64,000 nt of DNA. Origin: Allium sativum. Taxonomy: Eukaryota > Streptophyta > Magnoliopsida > Asparagales > Amaryllidaceae. The position numbers and the translations under genes were made by a program. The notes under the pieces were generated by a model. It saw nothing but the letters and a program-made list of their open reading frames with translations. It searched no databases and was not told the origin of the DNA. The stretch lies in the NCBI GenBank assembly GCA_030737875.1, contig CM060915.1:573484577-573548576 (forward strand), given 5' to 3'. Shown piece by piece: positions 23,243-34,470 of this stretch (position 1 is the stretch's first letter; the number at the start of each line of letters is the position of its first letter).

Positions 23243-23247
23243 CTTGT
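23243..23247. repeat. Target duplication of H, left
   Basis: cttgt before the H LTR; same bases at 46197-46201. Confidence 0.92.
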
Positions 23248-24305
23248 TGATTAACATGTAAAAGTGTTTATTTTTTATGCTCACATCTTACCTTTATTGT
23301 AAATAAATAAATTTTACTTTGAGTATTTTTCATGTGTTTTCACAGGTTGTTCATCCAATCCTCATGCACCCCTAAAAAGCAAAGATATTACACAAGAAGA
23401 AGATCAATTTTGAAGACTTTATCTTATGTTGCTTTTGGAGTCTAATCAGCATCCTTGTTTGCAAGAACTAAACACATGAAATTTTATCTCCCTTCAATTA
23501 GTCACATGCCAAACAAGGAAGATATGGGAGAAATAATTGTTAATTAAGATATGGGAGGAATAATTGATAATCAAGAGGGAAGGTTTTGATTACGCATCTC
23601 CAATTAAGCTTATCCTTATCCTCCCACCGACCGTGCCATTCATCAAAAAAAGAAAGGTTTTGATGAAAAATTCTTCAATCAAGCGCCATAGAAGGAATAT
23701 TCCTTCATCTTTGGAAATAATTTTTTCATATATTTATTTTGTGGGCCCTATATTCACATAGTAAGATGAGGGTTTCATCCTGTATAAAAGGACCCTTGTG
23801 TCATTGTAAAAAGGATCCCATTTTTTTGGTTTCCATTACTCTGTATTCTCGTTTATGAATAACAAAGTTTTTTTTGTCATTTTAGTTGATTGTCTTTTCC
23901 TTTCATAACAATTTGTGTGTCTACTCAATTAGTTTTGGTAGAACACATATTGTTATTTTTCTTTTATTACTACATGTTAAGATTGACCGTTTGCTTAGAT
24001 TCAATGGCAATCCTACTTTTAATTTTCTATTATTGTTCTAGTTGTTATTTTCTTTTTCTAGTAATTGGTTCCTTCCTTTTCAGTTGTTGAATTTGACATT
24101 GATCTGATTAGATTCAGATACATAATAAATTCAATATCATTAATTCAAAAACATCTCCAGATTTTGTCTAACTCGCCTAAGAATAGATAAATAATAAGAT
24201 TCAAAACACCTCCCTATGATTCGACCTGCATATTACGCGACCTGTGCGCTTGCAGTATTTATTTCAAAATTCACACTTTTCTAATTCATAGGAAAGCGTC
24301 AATCA
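23248..24305 (+). repeat. H 5' LTR
   Basis: 1,058 bp, TG...CA, nearly identical to its split partner (about 95% by eye). TATA at 23783-23790 and a CT-rich R/U5. Confidence 0.93.
23783..23790 (+). promoter_or_regulatory. TATA box, H 5' LTR
   Basis: tataaaag before gacccttgtg; same in the 3' LTR at 45679-45686. Confidence 0.75.
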
Positions 24306-24311
24306 AGTTTT

Positions 24312-24325
24312 TGGCGTCGTTGCCG
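24312..24325 (+). other. H primer-binding site
   Basis: tggcgtcgttgccg, six bases after the LTR: one change from TGGCGCCGTTGCCG, the tRNA-Asp-type site usual in Athila elements. Confidence 0.82.
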
Positions 24326-27181
24326 AGGAGGTAACGATTAAATTTTATTATTTATTTAATTTTCTATTTGTGTTAGTTTTTGTTTTTATTTTTTTCCTTT
24401 TGTTTTCTTGTGTATAAATATATATAAAAGAAATCTTGACTGATTGATTTGGTATTATGAGTTGATACCGTAATCTTCTAAATCAAAAGAAAAAAAATCT
24501 TGCCGATTTTTGTTTTAATTTGTTTCCTCTTCTCCCATCCATTTCTTTCCTTTCTTTCTTTATATAATTGTTTTTTCCCCTCTTTACAGTTTTCTACAAA
24601 AAAAAGGAATACAAATTTCTTCTCTTTGCTGTGTCTTCTTCTCACCACAATAACATCTTGACAATTTTGTGATTTCTTTCCTGTTATCAGTACATAGTCT
24701 TTCTTCTTCTACAAGCCTAAAAAAAACTTGCATATTTTTTTTATACTGATTGCTTTCTAATTATAACTCTCTCTCACTTCCTCTAATCTCTCTTTCCATC
24801 TTTCAATCACCCTTCTAATTTTTACATTTATTTCTTTTTTTTTCTTTCCTCTTTTGTTTCCCTCTTCTTTCTACAATTTTCATATATTTCTTTCCCCTTT
24901 TTCTTACCATTCCTTCTTTTACAAATCACACAAACAAAACAAAAATACAAATTTTCTTTTGCTATTTATTTACTCTTCTTTTCATCCGTTTCTTCTCCTT
25001 TCTTTTATTTATTTCTTTCCATCACATAATTTCTTTCATTTTTTTCAACAATTCAAAAAAAAATGTTTTGCAAATTTTCGTTTATTTCCTTTATTTTTTT
25101 CCTTGTGCAGTTTCATTCTTCTACCATCTTTCATACTTCAAAGACCATACAATTTCACCATCACCATACCTTCTGACAAACCTTTCCCCATCAACTCCTT
25201 CACACCTAAGTCCATCATAGCCATATCCACCACTTCAACACCATAGTTCTTCAGTCTGAACCACGTTCAAAACCAACACTGCATCAAACAAACGCCCTCA
25301 CAAAGCCTGATTCCACCACTGTACTTCTGCATCAAATCACGCAACCACATCCACTTCTATCACCAATTTCCAAGCCAGCTCACTACAGTACCTCCATCCA
25401 CCCTACATCATCAGCATCCTCACCATATTCTCTGGCCATCCCTTATTCAACAATTTCTTCCATCTACATTATTGTCGTCTCACATACAACCACTTCTTAG
25501 CCACAAATTAATCCATCCAAAAAACCAAAGTTCACCTCTTCTAACCATCCAAACACTGAATCTCTGAATCGAAAACACATACCCACAATTCAAAAACCCA
25601 TCAACTCCCACAACAAATTACCTTAACTCAAACCCAGACCCAAATCGAAGCAATTCAAACCATATTCGAAACCCTCCCAAAAAAAAATCCGAAGTTACAT
25701 CTCGAAATCCCGATGCAGATCGAATCTTGATGGAAGGAAGGAATTGCGATTATTGCTTGACCGGATTTCCTTATTGAGTGCGTGACTCCTTTATTTTTCT
25801 TTGATTTGGTGCGTATTCTGGGGAAAATTGGGTTCTTTGTGTTTGGGAAAAGAGGGGTGTAGTTCTGAGGAAAGGGGTGCCTGATTCATTTGGAGAGAGA
25901 GACTGCGTGTATTTAGAAAGAGGAGAAATAAGGGAAGAGATGTTTTTTTGATAGTCTTGTTGCCTTTTCTTTGTTTAGTGCGTGAGTTTTGGGTTTGATC
26001 GGATTTTTTTTTTGGTAAGTGAGAAATTTGTCTAGTGCGTGAGCTTTTATTCTTGAGTGGGTAGGCTTCAAGGACTGTTTTAATTAGTGCATGAGTCTTG
26101 TTATTTTTTTTAGTCATTAATTTTGTTTGGTTCCTTTTCTTTCTTCTTTTCTATTAAGCTTAGCTTAGTCTTTTGAGTGTAGTCTGTTGCTAATTTAGTT
26201 TTATCCAATTTAGTTTTTTTTTGTTTTTTTCCTTTTGCTCTCATTCTGTTTCTCTCTCTCTCAAAAAAAAAAAAAACAGGGAAAAAAGAAGAAACATCTT
26301 TCTAACCATAGACCAAGGTGAACATAGCTCAAGCCAAGAAATCGGAGGTGAGACGATTGCAAACATTTATCAGTGCTATTCAATTTCTCTGGAAGGACTG
26401 CCATACCCCACTGTAAATTTCTTTAACTCTACAGGTGCTCTGCTGCAAAGAAAAAAATATATAGACATTGCTTGTAAAAAAAAATTCTGCAGGGGCAATG
26501 GCTTGCTTATACATTTTTTTTGCAATTGTTTATGTCTGATTGTTGTTTTGGCTGCATTCTGAAATAAATTTGGTTACGAGAAAAGCCCCTAACAAACATA
26601 AGGTGAGGAAGTCATTACCTTCTCTTGGCTCCAAAACAATTATACTCTGTCATTTGCATACTCCCTGGACTTAAATAAAAATTGATTAGATGTTAGCCTT
26701 AGGAGCAAAACTCAAGCTCAATAAGACAAACAAATTGGGTTAAATAGCTTAGATTTAAAAATTTATTTTGCTGTATGGAATTCGTTCTATTCCTTTTGTA
26801 AAGGACAATGATACGTATTACATCAGGAATTTTTCGACATTCTAGCAAATTAACTTTTTCAATCTATTTATTTAATTTGATTTGCAAAATATTTAACTAC
26901 AAGAGTGTATTTTGTGAAAGTGATCTTCTCAAGGATTTGATCGTGGATATATATTAGTTCAATTTATTGAACTTCTAGCAAAAGAGGTTGCATACTGCCC
27001 GTAAAACATTGGTCGTATCCCTTAGTATTTATACTATACATGAACGGCCATAAGACCCTCTTCCCCCTTCAAATCGAGATTGTCAATTAATAAGGTACAC
27101 TTGAGTTCGTTATTTATTTTGATTAGGAGCTTCTTGTGTCAATCTTAAGTCTAGGATTTTCTTTCTCCGCATTTAACATCA
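24326..27181 (+). mobile_element. H leader before gag (2.9 kb, non-coding)
   Basis: 24360-25110 is extremely T/C-rich (long runs of ttctttcc type). 25110-25720 is A/C-rich. 25720-26160 is T/G-rich, and 26200-26280 carries ctctctctc and an A run. 26280-27181 is ordinary AT-rich. The open frames here are low-complexity and start nowhere convincing. No host exon is recognisable. Confidence 0.7.
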
Positions 27182-28907
27182 ATGAGTGAAAAAAGTGTTA
27201 GCCAACATAATTCTCCTAGAGGTTCTCAAGTAAACCAAAACTTTCAAAATGAGATAGATCAAAATCAAACAAATCAAAACTTGCATAATCTCAATATAGA
27301 TAGACCCTTATCTCTTCGTGATCGATGTTATCCAGCTAGAATCGTTCAACCCTCTGTCATCGTATTCCCACCAGCTGAAGGATACAATTTTGAGCTTAAA
27401 CATTCTTTTATTCAAGGGGTGCCAAAATTTACTGGTTCTGAAAATGCTTATGAATTTCTAAGTGAATTTGAGTTGTATGCGTCCACAACAAAAATGCAAC
27501 AATTGTCTAATGAATCGATCAAGCTAAGGCTAATTCCATTTGCACTACTTGAAAGCGCTAAAAGATGGCTAAATTCTCTTCCAAAACATTCCATAAGAAG
27601 TTGGGATGAATTTGTCACTATATTCTTGAAAAAGTTTTTCACTTTCCATAAAACTCTCAAAATTCGAACTGAGATAAATCAATTTTGTCAGAATGAGGGG
27701 GAAACTATATCAAAATATTTTGAGAGATTCAACCAACTATTATATAGTTGTCCTCATCATGGAATTCTAAAATATCACTTATGTCAAATTGCGTATGAAG
27801 GGCTAAACTATCAGTTTAGAACTCAATTAGAATCAATGTGTGGAGGAGACTTTATGTCTAAGACGGACGATGAAGCTTGGCAGTTCTTAGAAGACTATTC
27901 TGAAAAGGACATGCAATGGGAGTCAATTCATATTCCCACTCATAATTCTACTTAGAGGAGTTCATGTCGTGGACCCAAGTCAAGTTTCCTTAGAAAATCA
28001 AACTCCTCAAACCGGAGAAGGGCTACCCCACTATTACTCTCAAGACCAAGCTAATGCTATAGCTCAAAATAATACTTACTCATCCACGTACAACCCTAGT
28101 TGGAGGAACCACCCAAACTTTTCTTGGTCAAATCCTAATAATTTGGAAAACCCATCTCACATGCCACCCTTTTTTCCCGACCCGAATTACCAAGCTTTAT
28201 CTCCTAAGTCTCAAACCTCTCAAACTGCACCTCAATCCAAACAACCTTATAGGCACCCCAATTTTCAATCATCAACCCCATCCTCTCAATCTTTTCAACT
28301 GTCACAAGACATTGTGCGTTTAGAGAAACAGTTGAATTCTCACGAAGCTGAAATGAACTGACATAACGCTAAACTTGACCAAATGATGAATATGATGATA
28401 GAACTAATGAAAAGTAATGAGAAAGGAAAGTTGCCTAGTCAACCCGAGGTGAATCCAAAATATAACTCTCGTGCTCTAAATTCTTGTGAGGACGAAAAGC
28501 ATAATCCGGTCAATGTTGTTACAACCCTACGATCTGAAAAGGGGATTGATAATAATGTTGGCAACCCTGACAACCCTTCAAACTCAACCCAAATACAAAA
28601 GATTGATGATCACTTAATGGCTACAAATGCCAATATTTCTAGACCTCCATCTTCCTTAAATGTTGGCAATCCCAACAGTTCTTCTCCTAGTGTCGGCAAA
28701 CCCGACTCGCCTTCTGAAATTGATGTTGGCAATACCAATATTTCATCTTCTACACCCTTACCACCTTCTTATTCCATGGCTAAATTTTCTTTGTCGAATG
28801 ATGAAACTGATCATAGAATCAAAAAACCCATAGCTCCGTTTCCCGATAGACTCAATAATAAGAAGAAAGAAGCAAATTTCGATAAAATTTTGGAAATTTT
28901 CAAGTAA
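27182..28907 (+). pseudogene. H gag (Athila type), broken
   Basis: The capsid precursor starts at ATG 27182. Residues 1-257 include a gag domain with KLRLIPFALLESAKRWL, SWDEFVTIFLKKFF and CPHHGI, as in Athila, ending in a TAG at 27953. A one-base shift continues into 27969-28361, with YNPSWRNHPNFSWSN, then a TGA. The third part, 28383-28907, carries four repeats of a VGNP-x-NPS type (28555-28745). It ends LEIFK and stops at 28905. No zinc knuckle is visible. The frame changes show that it is dead. Confidence 0.9.
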
Positions 28908-29228
28908 GTTCGTGTGAACATTCCTCTTTTAGGCACCATTGAACAAATCCCTCAATATGCTAAATGTCTTAAGGAATTGTGTACACAAAAACGTGCAACT
29001 AATGTCCCAAAAACCGCCTTTCCGACTGCGAATACAAGCTCTATTCTTTCGAATCTTGCCCCAATCAAGTACAAAGACCCTGACTGCCCTACAATTAATT
29101 GCAAAATCGGAAATACTCACATCTCTCGTGCCCTACTTGATCTTGGTGCCAGTGTCAATTTTCTTCCTTATATTGTTTACCGTCAACTTGGATTAGGGGA
29201 GATTAAACCAACAAACATCACTCTTTAG
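28908..29228 (+). pseudogene. H protease, N-terminal part
   Basis: Starts with the Athila linker VNIPLLGTIEQIPQYAK and LKELCTQKR, then KIGNTHISRALLDLGASVNFLP with the protease active site as DLGA, as is typical for this clade. It ends in a TAG at 29226 within the segment before LADRS, where a sense codon is normal. Confidence 0.9.
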
Positions 29229-30185
29229 CTAGCTGACCGATCTGTCAAAAAGCCATTGGGAATAATTGAAGACGTCTTAATACAGATCGAACAGTTTTAC
29301 TTCCCTGTCGATTTCATAGTTCTAGAAACCGAACCAGTCTCAAATCCTAATGTTCAAATCCCGTTGATATTAGGACGCCACTTCTTAGCAACCTCAAATG
29401 CTATCATTAATTGTAGGAACGGTCAACTTCGACTTTCCTTCGGGCATCTAACCATTGAGCTGAACATCTTTAATCTCAACAAACAACCTAGGGATTTTGA
29501 GATCAATGAAATTGACATGATTCAAACCACAGTTGATGAAACCTCTACTAACACTTCTGAAGCCTTGAAAATGTGTCTTGACTATTTCGACTCCGATTAC
29601 GATGAACTCGAATACATTTCTGAACTGAATGAATTTCTTGACTCCTATCCTTCGTCATCTGAATCTGATCAAAGAATGTTGACCAATGTGAACATACACG
29701 AACATCCTAAGTTGGACCTCAAACCATTGCCACAAGACCTAAAGTATGCATACTTGGACCCATCACAAACTTTTCCCGTAATCTTGGACTCTGATCTTAC
29801 CGAGGACCAAGAAGAAAAACTTTTGGAAATTTTACGGGAAAATAAAGACGCATTGGGGTGGGAAATTAGTGATATAAAAGGAATTAGCCCATCAATTGTA
29901 GAACATCGCATACATTTAATTGATGAGGCTAAACCCACCCGTGAGGCTCAAAGGCTATTAAACCCACACATGAGAGAAGTGGTCAAGGAGGAGATAATCA
30001 AATGTCTAGACAATAACATCATCTATCCCATCTCTGATAGTACTTGGGTGAGTCTAGCACAAGTTGTACCAAAGAAGTCGGGAGCCACAGTGATTAAAAA
30101 TGAAAGTAATGAGCTCATCCCAACAAAAATCAGAACAAAATGGCGTATGTGTATCGACTATCAAAAGCTCAACTCAGCCACATGA
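29229..30185 (+). pseudogene. H protease end, linker and RT N-terminus
   Basis: Continues with LADRSVKKPLG, then ILGRHFLATSNAIINC (the second protease motif), an acidic linker, and the RT entry: VEHRIHLIDEAKP, VPKKSG and WRMCIDYQKLNSAT. A TGA at about 30183 replaces the Arg that normally follows SAT. Confidence 0.9.
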
Positions 30186-30806
30186 AAAGACTATTTTCCC
30201 TTGCCTTTTATTGACCAAATGCTTGAACGCTTAGCGAGTCATGAGTACTATTGTTTTCTCGATGGATACTCTGGATATAACCAAATCTCTGTTGCTTTAG
30301 AGGATCAACATAAGACCACCTTTACTTGTCCCTTTGGAACCTTCGCTTATCGTCGCATGCCTTTTAGTCCTTGTAATGCCCTCGCGACTTTCCAAAGGTG
30401 TATGATGAGTATTTTCTCTGATATGGTGGAAGAATTCTTGGAAATATTTATGGATGATTTTTCAATCTACGGATCATCTTTTTCCCAATGTCTCACTTAT
30501 TTAGAACTCGTCCTTAAACGTTGTAAGGAGAAATCGCTTGTGCTTGATTGGGAAAAATGTCATTTCATGGTAAAAAAAAAGGGGATAGTTCTAGGTCATG
30601 TTGTTTCAAAATATGGCCTTGAAGTCAATAAATCCAAACTTGATTTGATTGCTAATCTACCTCCTCCTAGGTTTGTCAAGGATGTTTGTTCATTTCTTGG
30701 CCATGTAGGATTCTATAGAAGATTCATTAAGGACTTCTCGAAAATTTCAAAACCTCTTTCGAACTTACTGACCAAAGACGTCAAGTTTGAATTTTCCAAT
30801 GATTGA
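30186..30806 (+). pseudogene. H reverse transcriptase core
   Basis: Reads PFIDQMLERLA, CFLDGYSGYNQI with a catalytic Asp at 21 of the open frame (from 30201), TCPFGTFAYRRMPF, and IFMDDFSIYG with the FMDD box at 83-86. Then it has the thumb VGFYRRFIKDFSKI. It is a good RT core, closed by a TGA at 30804-30806 in the position of a Trp or Arg codon. Confidence 0.92.
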
Positions 30807-31553
30807 CAAACATCTTTTGAAACTCTTAAGTCAATCTTGACCACAACTCCCATCATTCAACCCCCTGATTGGACTCAACTCTTTGAACTAATGTCTGACG
30901 CTTCTGATTTTGCAATTGGAGCCATCTTGGGTCTGTGAATCGATAAACTCCCTCGAGTCATTTATTATGCTAGCAAAACCTTAAACGAGGCCCAATTGAA
31001 TTACTCAACTACTGAAAAAGAATATTTGGCAGTTGTCTTCGCTCTTGAGAAATTCAGACCATATCTCATAGGATCAAAGGTCATAGTTTACACTGACCAT
31101 GCTGCCTTACGATACTTGCTTTCTAAAAAGGATGCCAAGGCCCGCTTGATTCGATGGATCCTTCTTCTTCAAGAATTCGATATAGAAATACGAGATAAAA
31201 AGGGTTCTGAGAATGTTGTAGCGGATCATCTCTTTCGAATTGTGCACGAAAATTTTTATGACACACAAATCAATGACTATTTTCCCGACGAACAAATTCT
31301 TTTGATCTCTAACACCCCTTGTTACGCTGACATTGTGAACTATCTTGTCACACAGCAAACACCCACTGAATGGTCGAAACAAGACAGACAAAAATTTCTC
31401 TCTAAAGTTCGAAACTTCTATTGGGAAGATCCATATCTTTTCAAATATTGCCCTGACCAAATCATTCGAAGGTGTGTACCCGATCATGAACACCAAAGTG
31501 TTCTCTCTTTGTCACATGACCATGCTTGTGGCGGTCATTTTGGAGCAAGATAA
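30807..31553 (+). pseudogene. H RNase H and integrase zinc region
   Basis: RNase H signs: ELMSDASDFAIGAILG at about 30885, a TGA at 30937, then [22 protein letters not shown] and [16 protein letters not shown]. The integrase zinc region follows, with [12 protein letters not shown] up to a TAA at 31551. Three stops in this stretch prevent a single product. Confidence 0.9.
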
Positions 31554-32533
31554 ACTGTTGCAAAAGTATTGCAATGCGGTTTTTATTGGCCACCTCTTTT
31601 CCCTGACGCTTTCGAATTTTGCTCTAGATGCGATCGATGTCAAAGAACGGGTCGAATAACTAAACGAAACATGATGCCTCTCAACCCCATTTTAGTAATT
31701 GAATTATTTGAGGTTTGGGGCATCGATTTCATGGGACCATTCCCTAATTCATTTGGGAATCTTTACATCTTGCTTGCGGTAGACTATGTCTCAAAATGGG
31801 TTGAAGCCATCCCAACCAATACCAACGATAACAGGGTTGTTATCAAATTCCTCAAAGAAAACATCTTTTCATGCTTTGGCACACCTCGAGCGATCATTAG
31901 CGATAATGGCACTCACTTTTGTAAGATTTTGAATCCTTGCTCAAGAAGTACTCAATCACACATAAGCTGTCTACCCCTTACCATCCGCAAACTAGTGGGC
32001 AAGTAGAAGTTTCCAATAGACAAATCAAACAAATTCTTGAGAAAAACCGTGAATTCCAACATAAAAGATTGGTCCATAAAACTGGTTGATGCACTTTGGG
32101 CATTTCGCACTGCTTACAAGACCAATCTAGGAATGTCACCATATCGATTATTCTTTGGAAAGGCCTGTCACTTACCTCTTGAATTGGAGCATCGTGCTCT
32201 TTGGGCTATAAATTTTTTGAATTTTGCTTAGAAAAGGTCGGTTCACATAGGAAGTTACAGATTTCAGAATTAGAGGAAATAAGAAATGAAGCATATGAAA
32301 ACGCAAAAATCTATAAAGAAAGAATCAAGGCCCAACACGAAAAGAACATACTTCGTAAGGAATTCAATGTAGGTCAAAAAGTTCTTTTGTATGACTCTAG
32401 ACTTCATTTGTTTCCAGGAAAACTCAGATCTCGATGGACTGGACCTTATGTTGTGAAAACAGTATATCCTCATGGAGCAGTTGAAATTGAAAATCCTAAG
32501 GATGGAAAAGTCTTCAAAGTAAACGGTCAATGA
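31554..32533 (+). pseudogene. H integrase core and C-terminus
   Basis: Reads [12 protein letters not shown] (Cys pair), [10 protein letters not shown] (first Asp), [11 protein letters not shown] (second Asp), then loses frame near 31920. In another frame, [20 protein letters not shown] (Glu) follows at about 31970, and the C-terminal [11 protein letters not shown] and [17 protein letters not shown] at about 32231 precedes the last part, with [22 protein letters not shown], ending near 32533. All three catalytic acids are encoded, but in different frames. Confidence 0.9.
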
Positions 32534-33932
32534 CTGAAACCATTTTTGGAATTTGAGCAATACGAAGACAATGACCTTATCGATCTTCATGAGCCTGATC
32601 ATCCACCATGAAATCAGGTGGTACACATTCTTTTTCTTTTATTTTTCATTTTTTCCCTTCCATTTTGGACTGCATACCTTAGACAATTAGGACACTGTCT
32701 TAATCTAGTGTGGGGGAGTCAAGTCTGCATTACATCATCACAAAAAAACATTTTTACTACATGTTTTTCCCTTCTATTCAAAAAAAAACCACAGACACGA
32801 CTCATTTTAGAGTGATACGGCGAAATAAGTTTACAATTTTTAGTCAGTTGATTGTATTTTTTTCTCTCAGCTTAGATCGAATAAGAAATATAATGAAAAG
32901 TTTAATTTTGAAGGATAATAGTGTAACTGGTACATAGGGAGATTCTTAGGTGATGGTCATGAAATCTATTCTATATTGTAGTCTTTGTTTAAATAAGTGG
33001 AGGACTTAAAATACGTATATTGGCTTTTTGAATCTTTAAAACTAAGTTGTGTTAAGTTGAATTCGCATAACTCTCTTTTGTGCTTATATTTTTAATAATA
33101 ATAATAGTAATCCAAGGGTATCCAACATTGCTTGTATATCTAGAGTTGGTGTGCAAACCCTCCAAGCTCTATCCAACATGTTATTGACAAAGTCAGCGTT
33201 GGAATATCTTGATCTCATTTTATGAGATTGGACACCTAAAGATTACCGACATGTTGTTGACAAAGTCAGCGTCGGTCTGCACAATCCGCCAAGCTCTGTC
33301 CCAACTCTCCGTCAGTCCGCAAGGCAGTGTATGTGTGGTATACCTTGGTCTTTTAAGTTAGGTGTATGTAATTAATCATAAATTTCAACTTTTATAAATA
33401 GGGAATAAGCGATGATGCCCAAACATTTCTTGACCTTATTGATTTGACTAGCCATACACAAGGAAATTAGAATACTACTTTACAAACTGTGACAAGCAAA
33501 TTAAGAATTTATTTCATGGCTGCACTATGTTATCGACTGAACCAACTGGCCAAACTGGAATTTAACATTTGAAAACTTGATTTATGTTGAAAATTTGTGA
33601 CAAGTTGAGGTATCTAAAATAAAATCAACTGATTAGAAATTGTTAATTTAATTTGTTGTGCCACTTTCCTGAAATAAGTCGTGTTTTCATTTTTATTTTC
33701 ATTTGCATATGTCTGTTTCATTCATGTAGTTGCATTAGAACCATAGCATACTGCATTTGGATTTTGTGGGTAGTATCCACTGAAAACCCTCACGAGACAC
33801 CACTCGTCCTACTAGGGACACCTAGAGGTTTAACGGCATGTTGCATATGCTCAATGCAATCATGTTTCCTATGAAAGTGTGGCCTATCTAGTTTAGCTTT
33901 TCATTTTTTTTACTCGAGGACGAGTAAAAGAT
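32534..33932 (+). mobile_element. H 3' region, no env-like ORF
   Basis: 1.4 kb from integrase to the purine tract. Contains ctagtgtgggggag (about 32705), a typical Athila motif, and a hairpin pair at 33173-33275. No long conserved frame is present where some Athila elements have an envelope-like ORF. Confidence 0.7.
33173..33275. repeat. Two related hairpins with compensated stem change
   Basis: First ccaac...gttgg (33173-33202), then ccgac...gtcgg (33246-33275). The loops share acaaagtcagc. The central stem pair changes from A-T to G-C. Confidence 0.65.
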
Positions 33933-33947
33933 AAGTGTGGGGGTATT
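33933..33947 (+). other. H polypurine tract
   Basis: aagtgtgggggtatt directly before the 3' LTR. Confidence 0.8.
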
Positions 33948-34470
33948 TGATTAACATATAAAATTGTTTATTTTTATGCGCACATCTTACCTTTATTGTA
34001 AATAAATAAATTTTACTTTGAGTATTTTTCATGTATTTTCACAGGTTTTTCATCAATCCTCATGCACCTCTAAAATGCAAAGATATTACACAAGAAGAAG
34101 ATCAATTTTGAAGACTTTATCTTATGTTGCTTTTGGAGTCTAATCAGCATCCCTGTTTGGAAGAATTAAACACATGAAATCTTATCACCCTTCGATTAGT
34201 CACAAACCAAACAAGGAATATATGAGAGAAATAATTGTTAATTAAGATATGGGAGGAATAATTGATAATCAAGAGGGAAGGTTTTGATTACACATCTCCA
34301 ATTAAGCTTATCCTTATCCTCCCACTGACAGTGCCATTCATCAAAAAAAGAAAGGTTTTGATGAGAATTCTTCAATCAAGCGCCATGGAAGGAATATTCC
34401 TTCATCTTTGGAAATAATGTTTTCATATATTTATTTTGTGGGCCCTATATTCACATAGTAAGATGAGGGT
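33948..34470 (+). repeat. H 3' LTR, first part (U3)
   Basis: Matches 23248-23770; interrupted by D. Last five bases agggt (34466-34470) are D's target. Confidence 0.93.

Noticed and set aside
24854..25246. 130-codon frame rich in Phe, Ser and Leu
   Set aside because: Arises from the T/C-rich leader of H; low complexity, no plausible protein.
32534..33932. Envelope-like ORF of H
   Set aside because: Only short frames are present (73 codons at most after 32940), with no signal or membrane segment pattern supported by context.
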